Source: CAYYFX01 sp964471155 (GTDB lineage Bacteria; ARS69). From it: 64,000 nucleotides of DNA. Both the position numbers and the translations under genes were made by a program. Below, one piece after another: positions 34,063 to 42,715 of this stretch (its first letter is position 1; every line of letters begins with the position of its first letter). Under the pieces are notes generated by a model, which ran no database searches, was not told the origin of the DNA, and was given only the letters and a program-made list of their open reading frames with translations. Location of the stretch: positions 19,442-83,441 of the forward strand of contig CAYYFX010000005.1 in NCBI GenBank assembly GCA_964471155.1, written 5' to 3'.

Positions 34063-34734
34063 ATGCCGTTCGACCCGCTGACCGGGGAGTTCTTCCGCGG
34101 GACCCTCGAGGCCCATCGCGCCGCGACCGGGGCCGTGGGGACCTTGTTCTTCTACGCGGCGCGCCCGGACGCCCTGGCCGCCTACACGCAGCAGATCATG
34201 ACGCTGCTGGCGATCAAGGAGGGGACCACCGGCGTCACGATGGCTTCCGGGGGATCCCTCATCGGCACCGGTGCCGGCGGGGCGGTCGCCGCCGGAGCCA
34301 TCCCGGTGGTGACGGCGGTCGGCGTGTGGGTGGCCCTGGGTTCGGGCTACTACCAGGCCCGCGAGCAGGCGAAGGTGGAGGAGTCCGTGCGCGGCTTCAC
34401 GCAGGGGTTCGTGATGGGCGTGCTGGAGTGGAACTGGGATCACGTGGTCGCGCGCTTCCAGCGCCCGCTGCTGCGCATCAACAAGTTCGACGAGGAGATG
34501 GACGTCATCCGGGTCCGCGCCTATCACGGCGGCGTGAAGTCCGGCTACGGCACCGGGACCGCCATGCCGCCGAACGCGAAGAAGGCGTACCGCATCAAGC
34601 TCCGCAGCCTGGCCGGTCGGCGGGACTCGGGGCCCTGGTCCAGGAACTCGGACGAGGCGCGGCTCCAGCAGATCTCCTACGTGATCGAGCTGGCGGCGGC
34701 CGGGGTGCGGGGCGGTCTCCTCCGGGCGGCCTAG
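34063..34734 (+). CDS. Hypothetical protein with a glycine-zipper hydrophobic segment
   Basis: 223 residues with a GGAGG site before ATG 34063. The N-terminal 55 residues are helical and mixed. Residues about 60-100 form a Gly/Ala-rich hydrophobic stretch (GGSLIGTGAGGAVAAGAIPV then VTAVGVWVALGSGYYQA) that resembles the glycine zippers of pore-forming or membrane-inserting proteins. The C-terminal 110 residues are charged, with DEEMDVIRVRAYHGG and RNSDEARLQQISYVIEL. There is no signal peptide. I do not recognise the family. It is divergent from the sensor-trkH operon and upstream of the FG-GAP protein. Codon use is like its neighbours. Confidence 0.6.
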   Translation: MPFDPLTGEFFRGTLEAHRAATGAVGTLFFYAARPDALAAYTQQIMTLLAIKEGTTGVTMASGGSLIGTGAGGAVAAGAIPVVTAVGVWVALGSGYYQAREQAKVEESVRGFTQGFVMGVLEWNWDHVVARFQRPLLRINKFDEEMDVIRVRAYHGGVKSGYGTGTAMPPNAKKAYRIKLRSLAGRRDSGPWSRNSDEARLQQISYVIELAAAGVRGGLLRAA

Positions 34735-34855
34735 CCCGGCCCGGCCGGACACGGGAACCGCCGGGCGCGGAAACGGGCCGGGCGGTGGCAAGCGGGGGGG
34801 CGATTCGTCGCGTAGACGGGTAGGCCCCCCCGCTCCCCGAACGCCGGAGGATCCC

Positions 34856-37800
34856 GTGCCGCCTCGTCCCGCCGCCCCCCTCACCGCCCTTCCCGCCGCG
34901 CTCCTGACGACCCTGGCGGCGAACCCGGCGCCCGCGGCCGGAGCGGCGGCGGACGATCCCGTGGCCGCGATGCTCGCGGGTGGCGGGACCTCGCCGGCCG
35001 CCGCACCGGCGCTCCCGCCCGAAGCCACCCCCACGTGGTGGGACGCCGTGCGGCGCCGGCTGCTTGCCGCCGCCCCGGCGTGGACCGCGGAGGCGGATCA
35101 GGCGTCCGCGGAGTTCGGGGCGGCCGTGGCCACCGCCGGGGACGTGAACGGCGACGGCTTCAGCGACGTGATCGTCGGCGCGCACTTCTTCGCGAACGGG
35201 GAGTCGTTCGAGGGCCGCGTGTTCGTGTACCACGGCTCCGCCGCCGGCCTGTCCCCCGTGCCCGCGTGGACCGCGGAGGGCAACCAGGCGCAGGCCGACT
35301 TCGGCTTCTCCGTGGGCACGGCCGGCGACGTGAACGGCGACGGCTACAGCGACGTGATCATCGGCGCCCGCGTCTTCGACAACGGCGAGACGGACGAGGG
35401 ACGCGCCTTCGTGTACCACGGCTCGGCGAACGGCCTCGCGGCGACTCCCGCATGGACCGCCGAGGGCAACCAGGCGACGGCGTGGTTCGGCTTCGCGGTG
35501 GCCACCGCCGGCGACGTGAATGGCGACGGGTTCAGCGACGTGATCGTCGGCGCTCCCGCCTTCGACAACGGCCAGACGAACGAGGGCCGCATCTTCCTGT
35601 ACCTCGGGTCCGCCGGCGGCTTGGCCGCCGTCCCCGCGTGGACCGCCGAGTCGAACCGCGCGGGCGCCCTGCTCGGCGGCGCGGTGGCCACGGCGGGCGA
35701 CGTGAACGGCGACGGCTACAGCGATCCGGTCGCCGGGGCCGCCCAGTGGACGAACGGGCAGAGCAACGAGGGCGCGCTCTTCGTGTACCTCGGCGGCGCC
35801 GGCGGTCCGGGGGCGGCCGCGTCGTGGAGTTACGAGAGCGACCAGTCCAGCGCGTTCCTGGGACAGTCCGTGGGCACGGCCGGGGACGTGAACGGCGACG
35901 GCTTCAGCGACGTGATCGCCGGCGCGCCCTGGTTCGACGCGGGCGAGACGGACGAAGGGGCCGTGTTCGTGTTCCACGGCTCGGCCGCCGGCCCGGGCGC
36001 CGCGCCCGCGTGGACGGCCGGCGGCGACCAGGCGAACGCCCACCTCGGCAACTCCGTGGCCCCGCTCGGGGACACGAACGGCGACGGCTACGCCGACGTG
36101 ATCGCCGGCGCGCCCGACTTCGACGACGGCGAGACGAACGAGGGGCAGGTCCGCGTGTGGCTCGGCGGTCCCGCGGGACTCGCGGCCGGCGCGGCGTGGA
36201 CCTTCTGTCCGGATCAGGCGGGCGCCCGGGCCGGGCAGTCCGTGGCCACGGCGGGCGACGTGAACGGTGACGGCTGGAGCGACGCGCTCGCGGGGGTCCC
36301 GCTCCTCGACGCCGGCGAGACGAACGAGGGGCGCGTGTTCGCCTGGCACGGCGCCACGTCCCCGCTGAGCGAGACGGCGCTTTGGAGCGTGGAGGGCAAC
36401 TCGCTGCAGGGCGAGTTCGGCTACGCCGTCGCCTCCGCGGGGGACGTCAACGGGGACGGCTACGGGGACGTCGTGGTCGGCTCGCGCAGCCACACGGGCA
36501 CGAAGTTCGAGCAGGGACGCGTCTCCGTGTTCCACGGATCGGCCTCGGGCCTCTCCCTCACGCCGGCCTGGACCTTCGACGGCGAGTTCTCCGACGTGCG
36601 GCTCGGCGGCAGCGTGGGCGGCGCGGGCGACGTGAACGGCGACGGCTACGACGACGTGATCGCGGGCGCGCGGCTGTTCCAGGGCACGGGGCGCGCGTAC
36701 GTCTGGCACGGCTCGCCGACCGGGCTCGGCGCCACCCCCGCGTGGACCGCCGACGGCACGCAGGCCGGTCAGTCCTTCGGCGGCTGGGTGGCCGGCGCGG
36801 GCGACGTGAACGGCGACGGCTATGCCGACGTCATCATCGGCTCGTTCCACTTCGACGTGGCGGCCCAGGACGAGGGGCGCGCCTTCGCGTACCACGGATC
36901 CCCGTCGGGACTCGCGGCGACGCCCGCGTGGACCGCGTCCGGCGACCAGGCCTCCGCGTACTTCGGCCACCCGGTGGCCGCCGCGGGCGACGTGAACGGG
37001 GACGGGTACGGCGACGTGATCGTCAGCGCGCCGTACTACGCGGTGACGTTCAACGAACAGGGCCGCGCGTACGTGTTCCACGGCTCGCCGATCGGCCTCG
37101 GCCCCGCGCCGGCATGGACCGCCACGGGAACGCAGAACGGGGAACGACTCGGGCAGTCCGCGGCGGGCGCCGGTGACGTGAACGGCGACGGGTTCAGCGA
37201 CGTGATCCTGGGGGCGGCCTACCACACCGGAGGACTCGTGTGGCAGGGCTCCGCGTTCGTCCACTTCGGTGCGCCGGCCGGCCTCTCCGTCGCGCCGGAC
37301 TGGACGGCGGACGGCCCCTCGGAGTTCGGCGCCTTCGGCTACAGCGTGGCCTCGGCCGGGGATGTCGACGGCGACGGCTTCAGCGACGTGATCGTGGGCG
37401 CCTTCGGCGGCGGCACGTCCCCGGCGAGCGCCCACGTGTTCCACGGGGCCGCGGACGGCCCGGGACCGGAGCCGGCGTGGACGACGCCGACCCCGCAGAA
37501 CGGATCCGCGTTCGGGAGCTGCGTGGCGTCGGCGGGCGACGTGGACGGGGACGGCTTCGCCGATGCGATCCTCGGCGCGCCGTGGTACCAGAACCCGACG
37601 ACCCGCGAAGGCCTGGCCATCCTGCACCACGGCAACGGCGGCGAGTGCCGCATCACGCTCCCGCGCCAGCAGCGCACGGACGGCGTGACGCCGATCGGGA
37701 CGCACGGCCGCTCCGACAGCGAGACCGCGTTCCGCATCCGCGCGATCATGCTCTCCGCCTTCGGCCGCACGCGGCTGCAGATGGAGCACGAGGCGAAGCC

Positions 37801-38368
37801 CCTGGGCGTCCCCTTCGACGGGACGAACACCATCCCGGGCGGCTACTTCGACATCGGGAGCGACGGCATCATCCATTTCAACCGTCTCGTGGGCGGCCTC
37901 GAGCCCGCCACGCGCTACCACTGGCGCGTCCGAGCGAAGTACGACCTCGTGCGCACGCCGTTCCAGCGCAACGGCCCGTGGATCCACCTGCCCTCGCGCG
38001 GCTGGAACGAGGCGGACCTTCGCACCGGCGGGACGTCGGTGGTGGGCGTTCCCGTGCCGGCGATCGCGGCCGGAGCGACGGGCGGGGTACGCTTGGCGCT
38101 GCGCGCGTCCGGCCCGAACCCGGCGAACGGACCGGTGGAGCTGCGCCTCGCCCTCGGCGCGCCGGCGACGGTGGTCGTGGACGTCCTCGACGTGCGGGGG
38201 CGGCGCGTGGCCGGGATCCTCCGCGGGGCTCACCTGGACGCGGGGTCGCACGCACTGTCCTGGGACGGCCGCGACACGGGCGGCGCGCCCGCGGCCGCCG
38301 GGGTCTACTTCGTGCGCGCACGGACCGCCGCGGCAAGCGTGGTCCGGAGAGTCGTGCTGGTTCGTTGA
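34856..38368 (+). CDS. Giant secreted FG-GAP (beta-propeller) protein with FlgD-type C-terminus
   Basis: 1170 residues from GTG 34856 behind CGGAGG. A short signal-like N-terminus (about 1-30) precedes fourteen repeats of about 60 residues, each with (A/G)GDVNGDG(F/Y)(S/A)DVI(V/I)GAP, the integrin-type FG-GAP calcium loop; repeat 6 has GDTNGDG and repeats 13-14 have GDVDGDG. Fourteen repeats fit two seven-bladed propellers. Residues about 930-1060 form a fibronectin-like domain (TRYHWRVRAKYD). The final 85 residues (ASGPNPANGPVELRLAL, VVVDVLDVRGRRVAGIL, AAGVYFVRARTA) are the FlgD-like terminal domain. Likely a surface adhesin or scaffold. A strong terminator lies at 38443. Confidence 0.85.
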   Translation: MPPRPAAPLTALPAALLTTLAANPAPAAGAAADDPVAAMLAGGGTSPAAAPALPPEATPTWWDAVRRRLLAAAPAWTAEADQASAEFGAAVATAGDVNGDGFSDVIVGAHFFANGESFEGRVFVYHGSAAGLSPVPAWTAEGNQAQADFGFSVGTAGDVNGDGYSDVIIGARVFDNGETDEGRAFVYHGSANGLAATPAWTAEGNQATAWFGFAVATAGDVNGDGFSDVIVGAPAFDNGQTNEGRIFLYLGSAGGLAAVPAWTAESNRAGALLGGAVATAGDVNGDGYSDPVAGAAQWTNGQSNEGALFVYLGGAGGPGAAASWSYESDQSSAFLGQSVGTAGDVNGDGFSDVIAGAPWFDAGETDEGAVFVFHGSAAGPGAAPAWTAGGDQANAHLGNSVAPLGDTNGDGYADVIAGAPDFDDGETNEGQVRVWLGGPAGLAAGAAWTFCPDQAGARAGQSVATAGDVNGDGWSDALAGVPLLDAGETNEGRVFAWHGATSPLSETALWSVEGNSLQGEFGYAVASAGDVNGDGYGDVVVGSRSHTGTKFEQGRVSVFHGSASGLSLTPAWTFDGEFSDVRLGGSVGGAGDVNGDGYDDVIAGARLFQGTGRAYVWHGSPTGLGATPAWTADGTQAGQSFGGWVAGAGDVNGDGYADVIIGSFHFDVAAQDEGRAFAYHGSPSGLAATPAWTASGDQASAYFGHPVAAAGDVNGDGYGDVIVSAPYYAVTFNEQGRAYVFHGSPIGLGPAPAWTATGTQNGERLGQSAAGAGDVNGDGFSDVILGAAYHTGGLVWQGSAFVHFGAPAGLSVAPDWTADGPSEFGAFGYSVASAGDVDGDGFSDVIVGAFGGGTSPASAHVFHGAADGPGPEPAWTTPTPQNGSAFGSCVASAGDVDGDGFADAILGAPWYQNPTTREGLAILHHGNGGECRITLPRQQRTDGVTPIGTHGRSDSETAFRIRAIMLSAFGRTRLQMEHEAKPLGVPFDGTNTIPGGYFDIGSDGIIHFNRLVGGLEPATRYHWRVRAKYDLVRTPFQRNGPWIHLPSRGWNEADLRTGGTSVVGVPVPAIAAGATGGVRLALRASGPNPANGPVELRLALGAPATVVVDVLDVRGRRVAGILRGAHLDAGSHALSWDGRDTGGAPAAAGVYFVRARTAAASVVRRVVLVR

Positions 38369-38442
38369 CCCGGGCCGGCAGCGCGGCGCGCGGTTGCACG
38401 GCTCCATGATGGCGCCCGGAGACGCCCGGTGCCGAGGTCGCA

Positions 38443-38466
38443 CCCCGGGGGCTCACGCCCCCGGGG
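38443..38466. terminator. Bidirectional terminator between convergent genes
   Basis: A perfect 10-bp stem, CCCCGGGGGC at 38443-38452 and its complement at 38457-38466, with a four-base loop TCAC. It lies between the FG-GAP gene stop (38368, plus) and the small secreted protein's stop (38479, minus). No T tract is visible. Confidence 0.65.
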
Positions 38467-38478
38467 CCGCCGCGCGAA

Positions 38479-39066
38479 CTACTCCTCCGCGGCCGACGGG
38501 TCGGTTTCGCCACCCGTCCCGTCGTCCGACGGTGCGTCTCCCGGCTCCTCGTCCGGGAACAGCTCATCCATCACGGCGAAGTACCGCTGCACCGCGCCCT
38601 CGTTCTCGCGGAACCACTCCAGGTTCGCCGCGTACGCGGGCGACTCCTGCGCCTCCGGCTGCCTCGTGTCGCCGCCCATCGCCGAGTCCAGCGACGAGGC
38701 GATCGCCATGCCCATGAGGGTGTAGTTGAAGAGCACGAGTTCCCGCATCGGGATCCCGGCGTGCTTCGCGGCCTGCGCGAGTTGCGGCACGCTCTCCATC
38801 CGGCGGACGGCGTCGTCGATCGACGGGGGACCCGGTTCCCCCGGGGTCTCCTCCAGCTCGAGCGCCGCGAGGTGCTCGGCCACCGCGGGATCCGCCTTCA
38901 CGACGGCCGCGAACTCGCGATAGGCCGCCTCGACCTTGTTCATCGCGGCGACGGTCAGCTTGTAGTTCTCGGCCTCGTCGGTCGCCGCCGCGGCCTTCGA
39001 GTCCGCGGCAGAGGCGACGGCAAACGCGCCCAGGATCAGAGCGCACACGCAAGTTCGGGCGGCCAT
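38479..39066 (-). CDS. Small secreted hypothetical protein
   Basis: 195 residues from ATG 39066 with AAAGGAG upstream; the reading frame extends further, but MAARTCVCALILGAFAVASAA is a clear signal peptide at this ATG. The mature part is helical and acidic: ENYKLTVAAMNKVEAAYREF, VVKADPAVAEHLAALELEE, LVLFNYTLMGMAIASSLD, with an acidic Asp/Glu/Ser tail. I see no catalytic motif. It is convergent with the FG-GAP gene. The pattern (short, exported, helical with a hydrophobic central helix) resembles other orphan periplasmic proteins, but I do not recognise the family. Confidence 0.6.
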   Translation of the reverse strand: MAARTCVCALILGAFAVASAADSKAAAATDEAENYKLTVAAMNKVEAAYREFAAVVKADPAVAEHLAALELEETPGEPGPPSIDDAVRRMESVPQLAQAAKHAGIPMRELVLFNYTLMGMAIASSLDSAMGGDTRQPEAQESPAYAANLEWFRENEGAVQRYFAVMDELFPDEEPGDAPSDDGTGGETDPSAAEE

Positions 39067-39230
39067 GGGGAAGCTCCTTTCGCGTCCCGGACCAGCTTGG
39101 GGGCCGGGAGGAGCGTACCGCCTCCGGTGTCGGGCCGCACGCCGAGACTGCAGGCCTTGGCGCCATCCGGAGACGGTGCGGAGATGCGTGCGTGGAGTCC
39201 TGTCAACCGGGGGACTTGCAAGGGGAAGGA

Positions 39231-39306
39231 TGGAGCGGGCAACGGGATTCGAACCCGCGACATTCAGCTTGGGAAGCTGACACTCTACCAACTGAGTTAT
39301 GCCCGC
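39231..39306 (-). tRNA. tRNA-Gly(CCC)
   Basis: 76 nt with encoded CCA. The acceptor stem is GCGGGCA with TGCCCGC, discriminator U as usual for glycine. The anticodon arm TCAGC-TTCCCAA-GCTGA gives anticodon CCC for the codon GGG, and the T arm contains GGTTCGAATCC. It lies between two minus-strand protein genes. Confidence 0.95.
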
Positions 39307-39324
39307 TCTTCCCCGAACCGGGAG

Positions 39325-39353
39325 GATATAGCCCCCCTCGCTCCCGAGGTCAA
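39325..39353 (-). promoter_or_regulatory. Sigma-70 promoter of tRNA-Gly
   Basis: On the minus strand TTGACC (39348-39353) and TATATC (39325-39330) with a 17-bp spacer. The -10 box ends 18 bp before the tRNA 5' end, so transcription should start about 11 bp upstream of the tRNA. Confidence 0.65.
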
Positions 39354-39427
39354 GGCCGGGATGGACGAGCGGCGGAGGGCTTGCTGCCCCCCGCCGTGGC
39401 CGCGTCCCGGTCGCCCCACGAAGTGCG

Positions 39428-40492
39428 TTACCGGCGCGCCTCCAGGATGAGGTTGAACGGCGTCTCGGCCGCTCGCCGCACCTTGCGGAAGCCGCCCTTC
39501 GTCAGGACCTCCCGCAGCCGCGTCTCCCCCGCCTGCGCGCCCAGCCCGAGCCGCCCGTCCTGGGACAGGGAGTTCGGCGTGCAGATCAGCGTGGAGAACC
39601 CGTAGTACGCGCGACCCACGGGGTTCAGGTTGTCCTCGAGCCGGTCGCCGGCCATCGGCTCCACGATCATCAGGGCCCCGTCCGGGCGCAGCGCGCCGTG
39701 CGCGCGTTCGGCCGCGCCGAGCGGATCGCCCATGTCGTGCAGGCAGTCGAAGAACGCGATGAGGTCGAAGTCCCGCTCGCTGTACTGCTGCGCCGTGGCG
39801 CACTCGAAGCGCACCCGATCGGCCACGCCTGCCTCCGCGGCCCGCCGCCGCGCCGTCTCGATGGAGCCGGCATGCACGTCGATCCCCACGATCGTGCTCT
39901 TCGGATACGCCTGCGCCAGCAGGATCGCCGACGCGCCGTGCCCGCAGCCCACGTCGCCCACCTTCGCGCCCGCGGCGAGGCGCTCGTGCATCCCGTCCAG
40001 GGACGGCAGCCACTCCTGCACGAGGCAGTGCCGGTACGTCGGGCGGAAGAAGCGCTCCACGCCGCAGAACATGTGCGGGTCGTGGTCGCCCCAGGCGATG
40101 CCCTCGCCACTCAGGAACGCACGCTCCGCGCGGTCCAGGATCCGGAACACGCCGACCGCCGTCTCGAACCCGCCGGCCATGAACGCGGGGCTGTCCTCGT
40201 CCGCGAGGACCGCGGCGTGCTCCGGCGGCAGGAAGTACGTGCGCGACGCCGGCCGGTACTCGATCAGCCCGGCTGCGCACTGGTTGCCCAACCACTCGCG
40301 CACATAGCGCTCGTTCGTGCCGGTCAACTCGGCCAGGCGCGCCGAGTCGACGGGGCCGCTCGCCGCCAGGGCCCGGTACAGGCCGAGGCGGTCGCCCAGG
40401 TGGATCAGCGCGCCCGTGACGGTGGCGCCGAGCTCCTCGAGGAGCTTTCCGGCGAAGGCCTGGACGCGGTCCGGATTCAGGGTGGTCTGCAT
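39428..40492 (-). CDS. SAM-dependent methyltransferase with winged-helix N-terminus
   Basis: 354 residues from ATG 40492 with AAGGAG upstream. The N-terminal 90 residues form a winged helix (GALIHLGDRLGLYRALAAS, SARLAELTGTNERYVREWL, AGLIEYRPASRTYFL), common in O-methyltransferases and in this type of class I enzyme. The catalytic domain begins GAKVGDVGCGHGASAILLAQ (SAM-binding loop), STIVGIDVHAGSIETAR, then DLIAFFDCLHDMGDP and GALRPDGALMIVEPMAGD. The chain ends ETPFNLILEARR. The length fits the class found next to rRNA or secondary metabolite genes, but the methyl acceptor cannot be read from the sequence. It stands alone on the minus strand. Confidence 0.85.
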   Translation of the reverse strand: MQTTLNPDRVQAFAGKLLEELGATVTGALIHLGDRLGLYRALAASGPVDSARLAELTGTNERYVREWLGNQCAAGLIEYRPASRTYFLPPEHAAVLADEDSPAFMAGGFETAVGVFRILDRAERAFLSGEGIAWGDHDPHMFCGVERFFRPTYRHCLVQEWLPSLDGMHERLAAGAKVGDVGCGHGASAILLAQAYPKSTIVGIDVHAGSIETARRRAAEAGVADRVRFECATAQQYSERDFDLIAFFDCLHDMGDPLGAAERAHGALRPDGALMIVEPMAGDRLEDNLNPVGRAYYGFSTLICTPNSLSQDGRLGLGAQAGETRLREVLTKGGFRKVRRAAETPFNLILEARR

Positions 40493-40560
40493 GAGGGGTC
40501 TCCTTCCGTTGAAGTGGACACCCCTGAGGCGTGAAATCCCGCGTCACGTCGTGAAGTCGG

Positions 40561-42645
40561 CTACTCCTCCACGCGCCAGTGGACCGGCCGCCCCGGATCC
40601 GGATCGAAGCGGCACAGGATCCCCGTGCGGATCGTGGCGCTGAGGTAGCGCCCGAGGGCCTCGTGCTCGTCCGCGATCCGGCGGATCACCGCCTTCAGCG
40701 CCTTCGTGACGCTCTGCCGCGCGCGCTCCCGCGCGTCCCCCGCGCGGCGGGCCCGGCCACCGAGGCCCACGGCCTCCACAAGCTGCGCCGTGAGCGCATC
40801 GATCTCCGCCTGGCAGCGCTCCACGCGTCCGCGGTCGTTGTGGCCCGTGGCCTCGTCCAGCTCCGCACGCAGGTCCGTGAGTCGCGCCCGGTACGCGGCG
40901 CGGGCCTGCGGGTCCAGGATCTCCCCGGCGTCCCCCTCCGGCGCCCCCTCGCCGCCCGCGAGATCGAGGGCCAGGAAGTCCCGTTCCGGCTCCGCCAGGA
41001 GCCGCGCGAGGTAGCGCGGCCCGCGGCCGTCCTTCACGCGGAGCGTGGCGCCGTCGAACGCGACCGCCCACACGTCGCCTTCGCGGACCAGCGCGGCGGC
41101 CGCCTTCGCCGGCGCCGCCTCCCGCGCCTCGGGCTCCGCCACCGCCTCCGCGCTCCCGCCGGCGGCGCGCGCCAGGAGCGCCTCGCACGCCTCGCGGTCG
41201 CGCGCCGCCCCGAGCCGCGCGAAGATCCCGCGCGCCGCCTCCAGCTCCAGCGTGGCGCCGAGCACGTCCCCCGCTTCCAGCATCGCCCGGCCCGCGAGCA
41301 TCCCGCACGCGGCCTGCTCGTAGGGCGCCTCCACCTCCGCCCACTGCGCCCGCGCGTCGTGGAGCCGCGCGATCGCCTCCCCCGCGTCCCCACGGGCCAG
41401 CGCCAGCTCGCCCTGCGCCTGAGCCGCGCACGCGCGATCCCACGGCACCGCGTCCCCCGCGGCCAGCCGGACCAGCTCCGCCGCGGCTGCCTCCGCCACG
41501 GCCGGCGCACCCGCCGCCAGCGCCACCGTCACGCGCGCCTTGAGCAGACCGGCCTTATCCTCGCAGTGCAGCGTGGGCACCCGGCGACCGCAGAACCGCT
41601 CCAGCGCACGGTGGGCCCCGGCCGCGTCCCCCTGCGCCAGCATCAGCAGCGCCAGTCCCGGCTGCGGATCCCACCCGGCGGCAAGCACCTCGCGGTACGC
41701 CTCCAGCGCGCCGGCCAGGTCGCCGAGCCGCCGCCGGATCTCCCCCAGCTCCACGCAGGCCAGCGCCAGCCAGCGCGGGATGGCCGCGCGCAGGAGACGC
41801 GCCGCCTCCTGCGCCTCGCACTCCGCGGCGTCCAGCTCCCCGCGCACGCGCAGCACCTCCGCGCGATGCACGCGGCACAACCCCGGGAAGTACGACACCC
41901 GCGTGCGCGACACCCAGCGCGTGGACGACGACGTCCACTCCTGCGCGCGGTCCCACGCGCCGCGCGCCCGGCACGCGAAGATCGCGTTGCAGAAGACCAG
42001 GCCCGTCTCGAGGATCCCGATCTCCCCGCCGAGCGCGAGGGCCGTGGCCCCGTCCAGCAGATCGAGCGCGCGCGTGGACTCCCCGCGGATGGCGGCCACG
42101 TGCGCCAGATCGATCAGCGCCAGCGCCTCGACGTTGCGGTCCCCGTGCCGCCGCCCGATCTCCAGCGCGCGCCGCGCGCACGCCTCGTGGCCCTCGAGAT
42201 CGCCCTGGTTGCCGCGTTCGCGTCCGGAGAACCACGCGTGCAGCCCGTGCTCGGGGCCTTCGGGGATTCCGGCGATCAGCTCGTCGGCGCGCCGCCACCA
42301 GGCCGCCCCCTGCGCGGGTGCGCACGCGTCGAGGTGCGCGTAGCACAGCCCCAGCGCCGCGCGCGCCGCGGCGCGCGGGTCGTCCCCGGCGTATGCGTGG
42401 TAGGCGCGCTCCAGGAACTCCGGGACCTGCGCCAGGAGTCCCGCCCAGCGCGCGCAGTCCGCGAGAAGCTCCAGCCCGGCGCCGTCCAGCGCGCCGCGCG
42501 CATCCGCGGCCACGAGCAGGTCGTACGCGGCGGTCCACTCGCACCGCGCGCAGAGCTCGTGCGCCGCCGCGACCGCGTCCTCCGGGGACGACGGCGCGCG
42601 CGGGCCTTCGATGACGTCGTCCCGTGCCCGATCCTCGCGACTCAT
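40561..42645 (-). CDS. TPR-rich regulator-like protein
   Basis: 694 residues from ATG 42645. Residues about 20-480 form helix pairs of MalT/LuxR-type TPRs (AAHELCARCEWTAAYDLLVA, DLAGALEAYREVLAAGWDP, RGDAGEAIARLHDARAQW). The C-terminal 160 residues hold an element seen at the ends of large bacterial regulators: a strand (VWAVAFDGATLRVKDGRG) followed by PRYLARLLAEPERDFLALDL, a long helix with AAYRARLTDLRAELDEATGH, and a conserved tail (ARERARQSVTKALKAVIRRI, ALGRYLSATIRTGILCRF, PVHWRVEE). In other proteins this module follows AAA or LuxR regions, which are missing here. -10-like TACGAT ends six bases before the ATG, so a leaderless start is possible. Role: probably signalling; unproven. Confidence 0.6.
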   Translation of the reverse strand: MSREDRARDDVIEGPRAPSSPEDAVAAAHELCARCEWTAAYDLLVAADARGALDGAGLELLADCARWAGLLAQVPEFLERAYHAYAGDDPRAAARAALGLCYAHLDACAPAQGAAWWRRADELIAGIPEGPEHGLHAWFSGRERGNQGDLEGHEACARRALEIGRRHGDRNVEALALIDLAHVAAIRGESTRALDLLDGATALALGGEIGILETGLVFCNAIFACRARGAWDRAQEWTSSSTRWVSRTRVSYFPGLCRVHRAEVLRVRGELDAAECEAQEAARLLRAAIPRWLALACVELGEIRRRLGDLAGALEAYREVLAAGWDPQPGLALLMLAQGDAAGAHRALERFCGRRVPTLHCEDKAGLLKARVTVALAAGAPAVAEAAAAELVRLAAGDAVPWDRACAAQAQGELALARGDAGEAIARLHDARAQWAEVEAPYEQAACGMLAGRAMLEAGDVLGATLELEAARGIFARLGAARDREACEALLARAAGGSAEAVAEPEAREAAPAKAAAALVREGDVWAVAFDGATLRVKDGRGPRYLARLLAEPERDFLALDLAGGEGAPEGDAGEILDPQARAAYRARLTDLRAELDEATGHNDRGRVERCQAEIDALTAQLVEAVGLGGRARRAGDARERARQSVTKALKAVIRRIADEHEALGRYLSATIRTGILCRFDPDPGRPVHWRVEE

Positions 42646-42715
42646 GCGCGGATCGTAGCACGCATCGCATCCCCGGACGTCCGGCGGCGCCCCGGCGCGC
42701 GCATCGCGGCCGGGA

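Noticed and set aside
35130..37560. Regular short DNA repeats (GACGTGAACGGCGACGG) considered as a CRISPR array
   Set aside because: The repeats are about 180 bp apart, in frame, and encode the FG-GAP loops of a protein.
34595..38443. 1282-residue open frame antisense to the FG-GAP gene
   Set aside because: Shadow of the repeated, GC-rich coding sequence; its apparent repeats mirror the FG-GAP units and it has no start with ribosome site.
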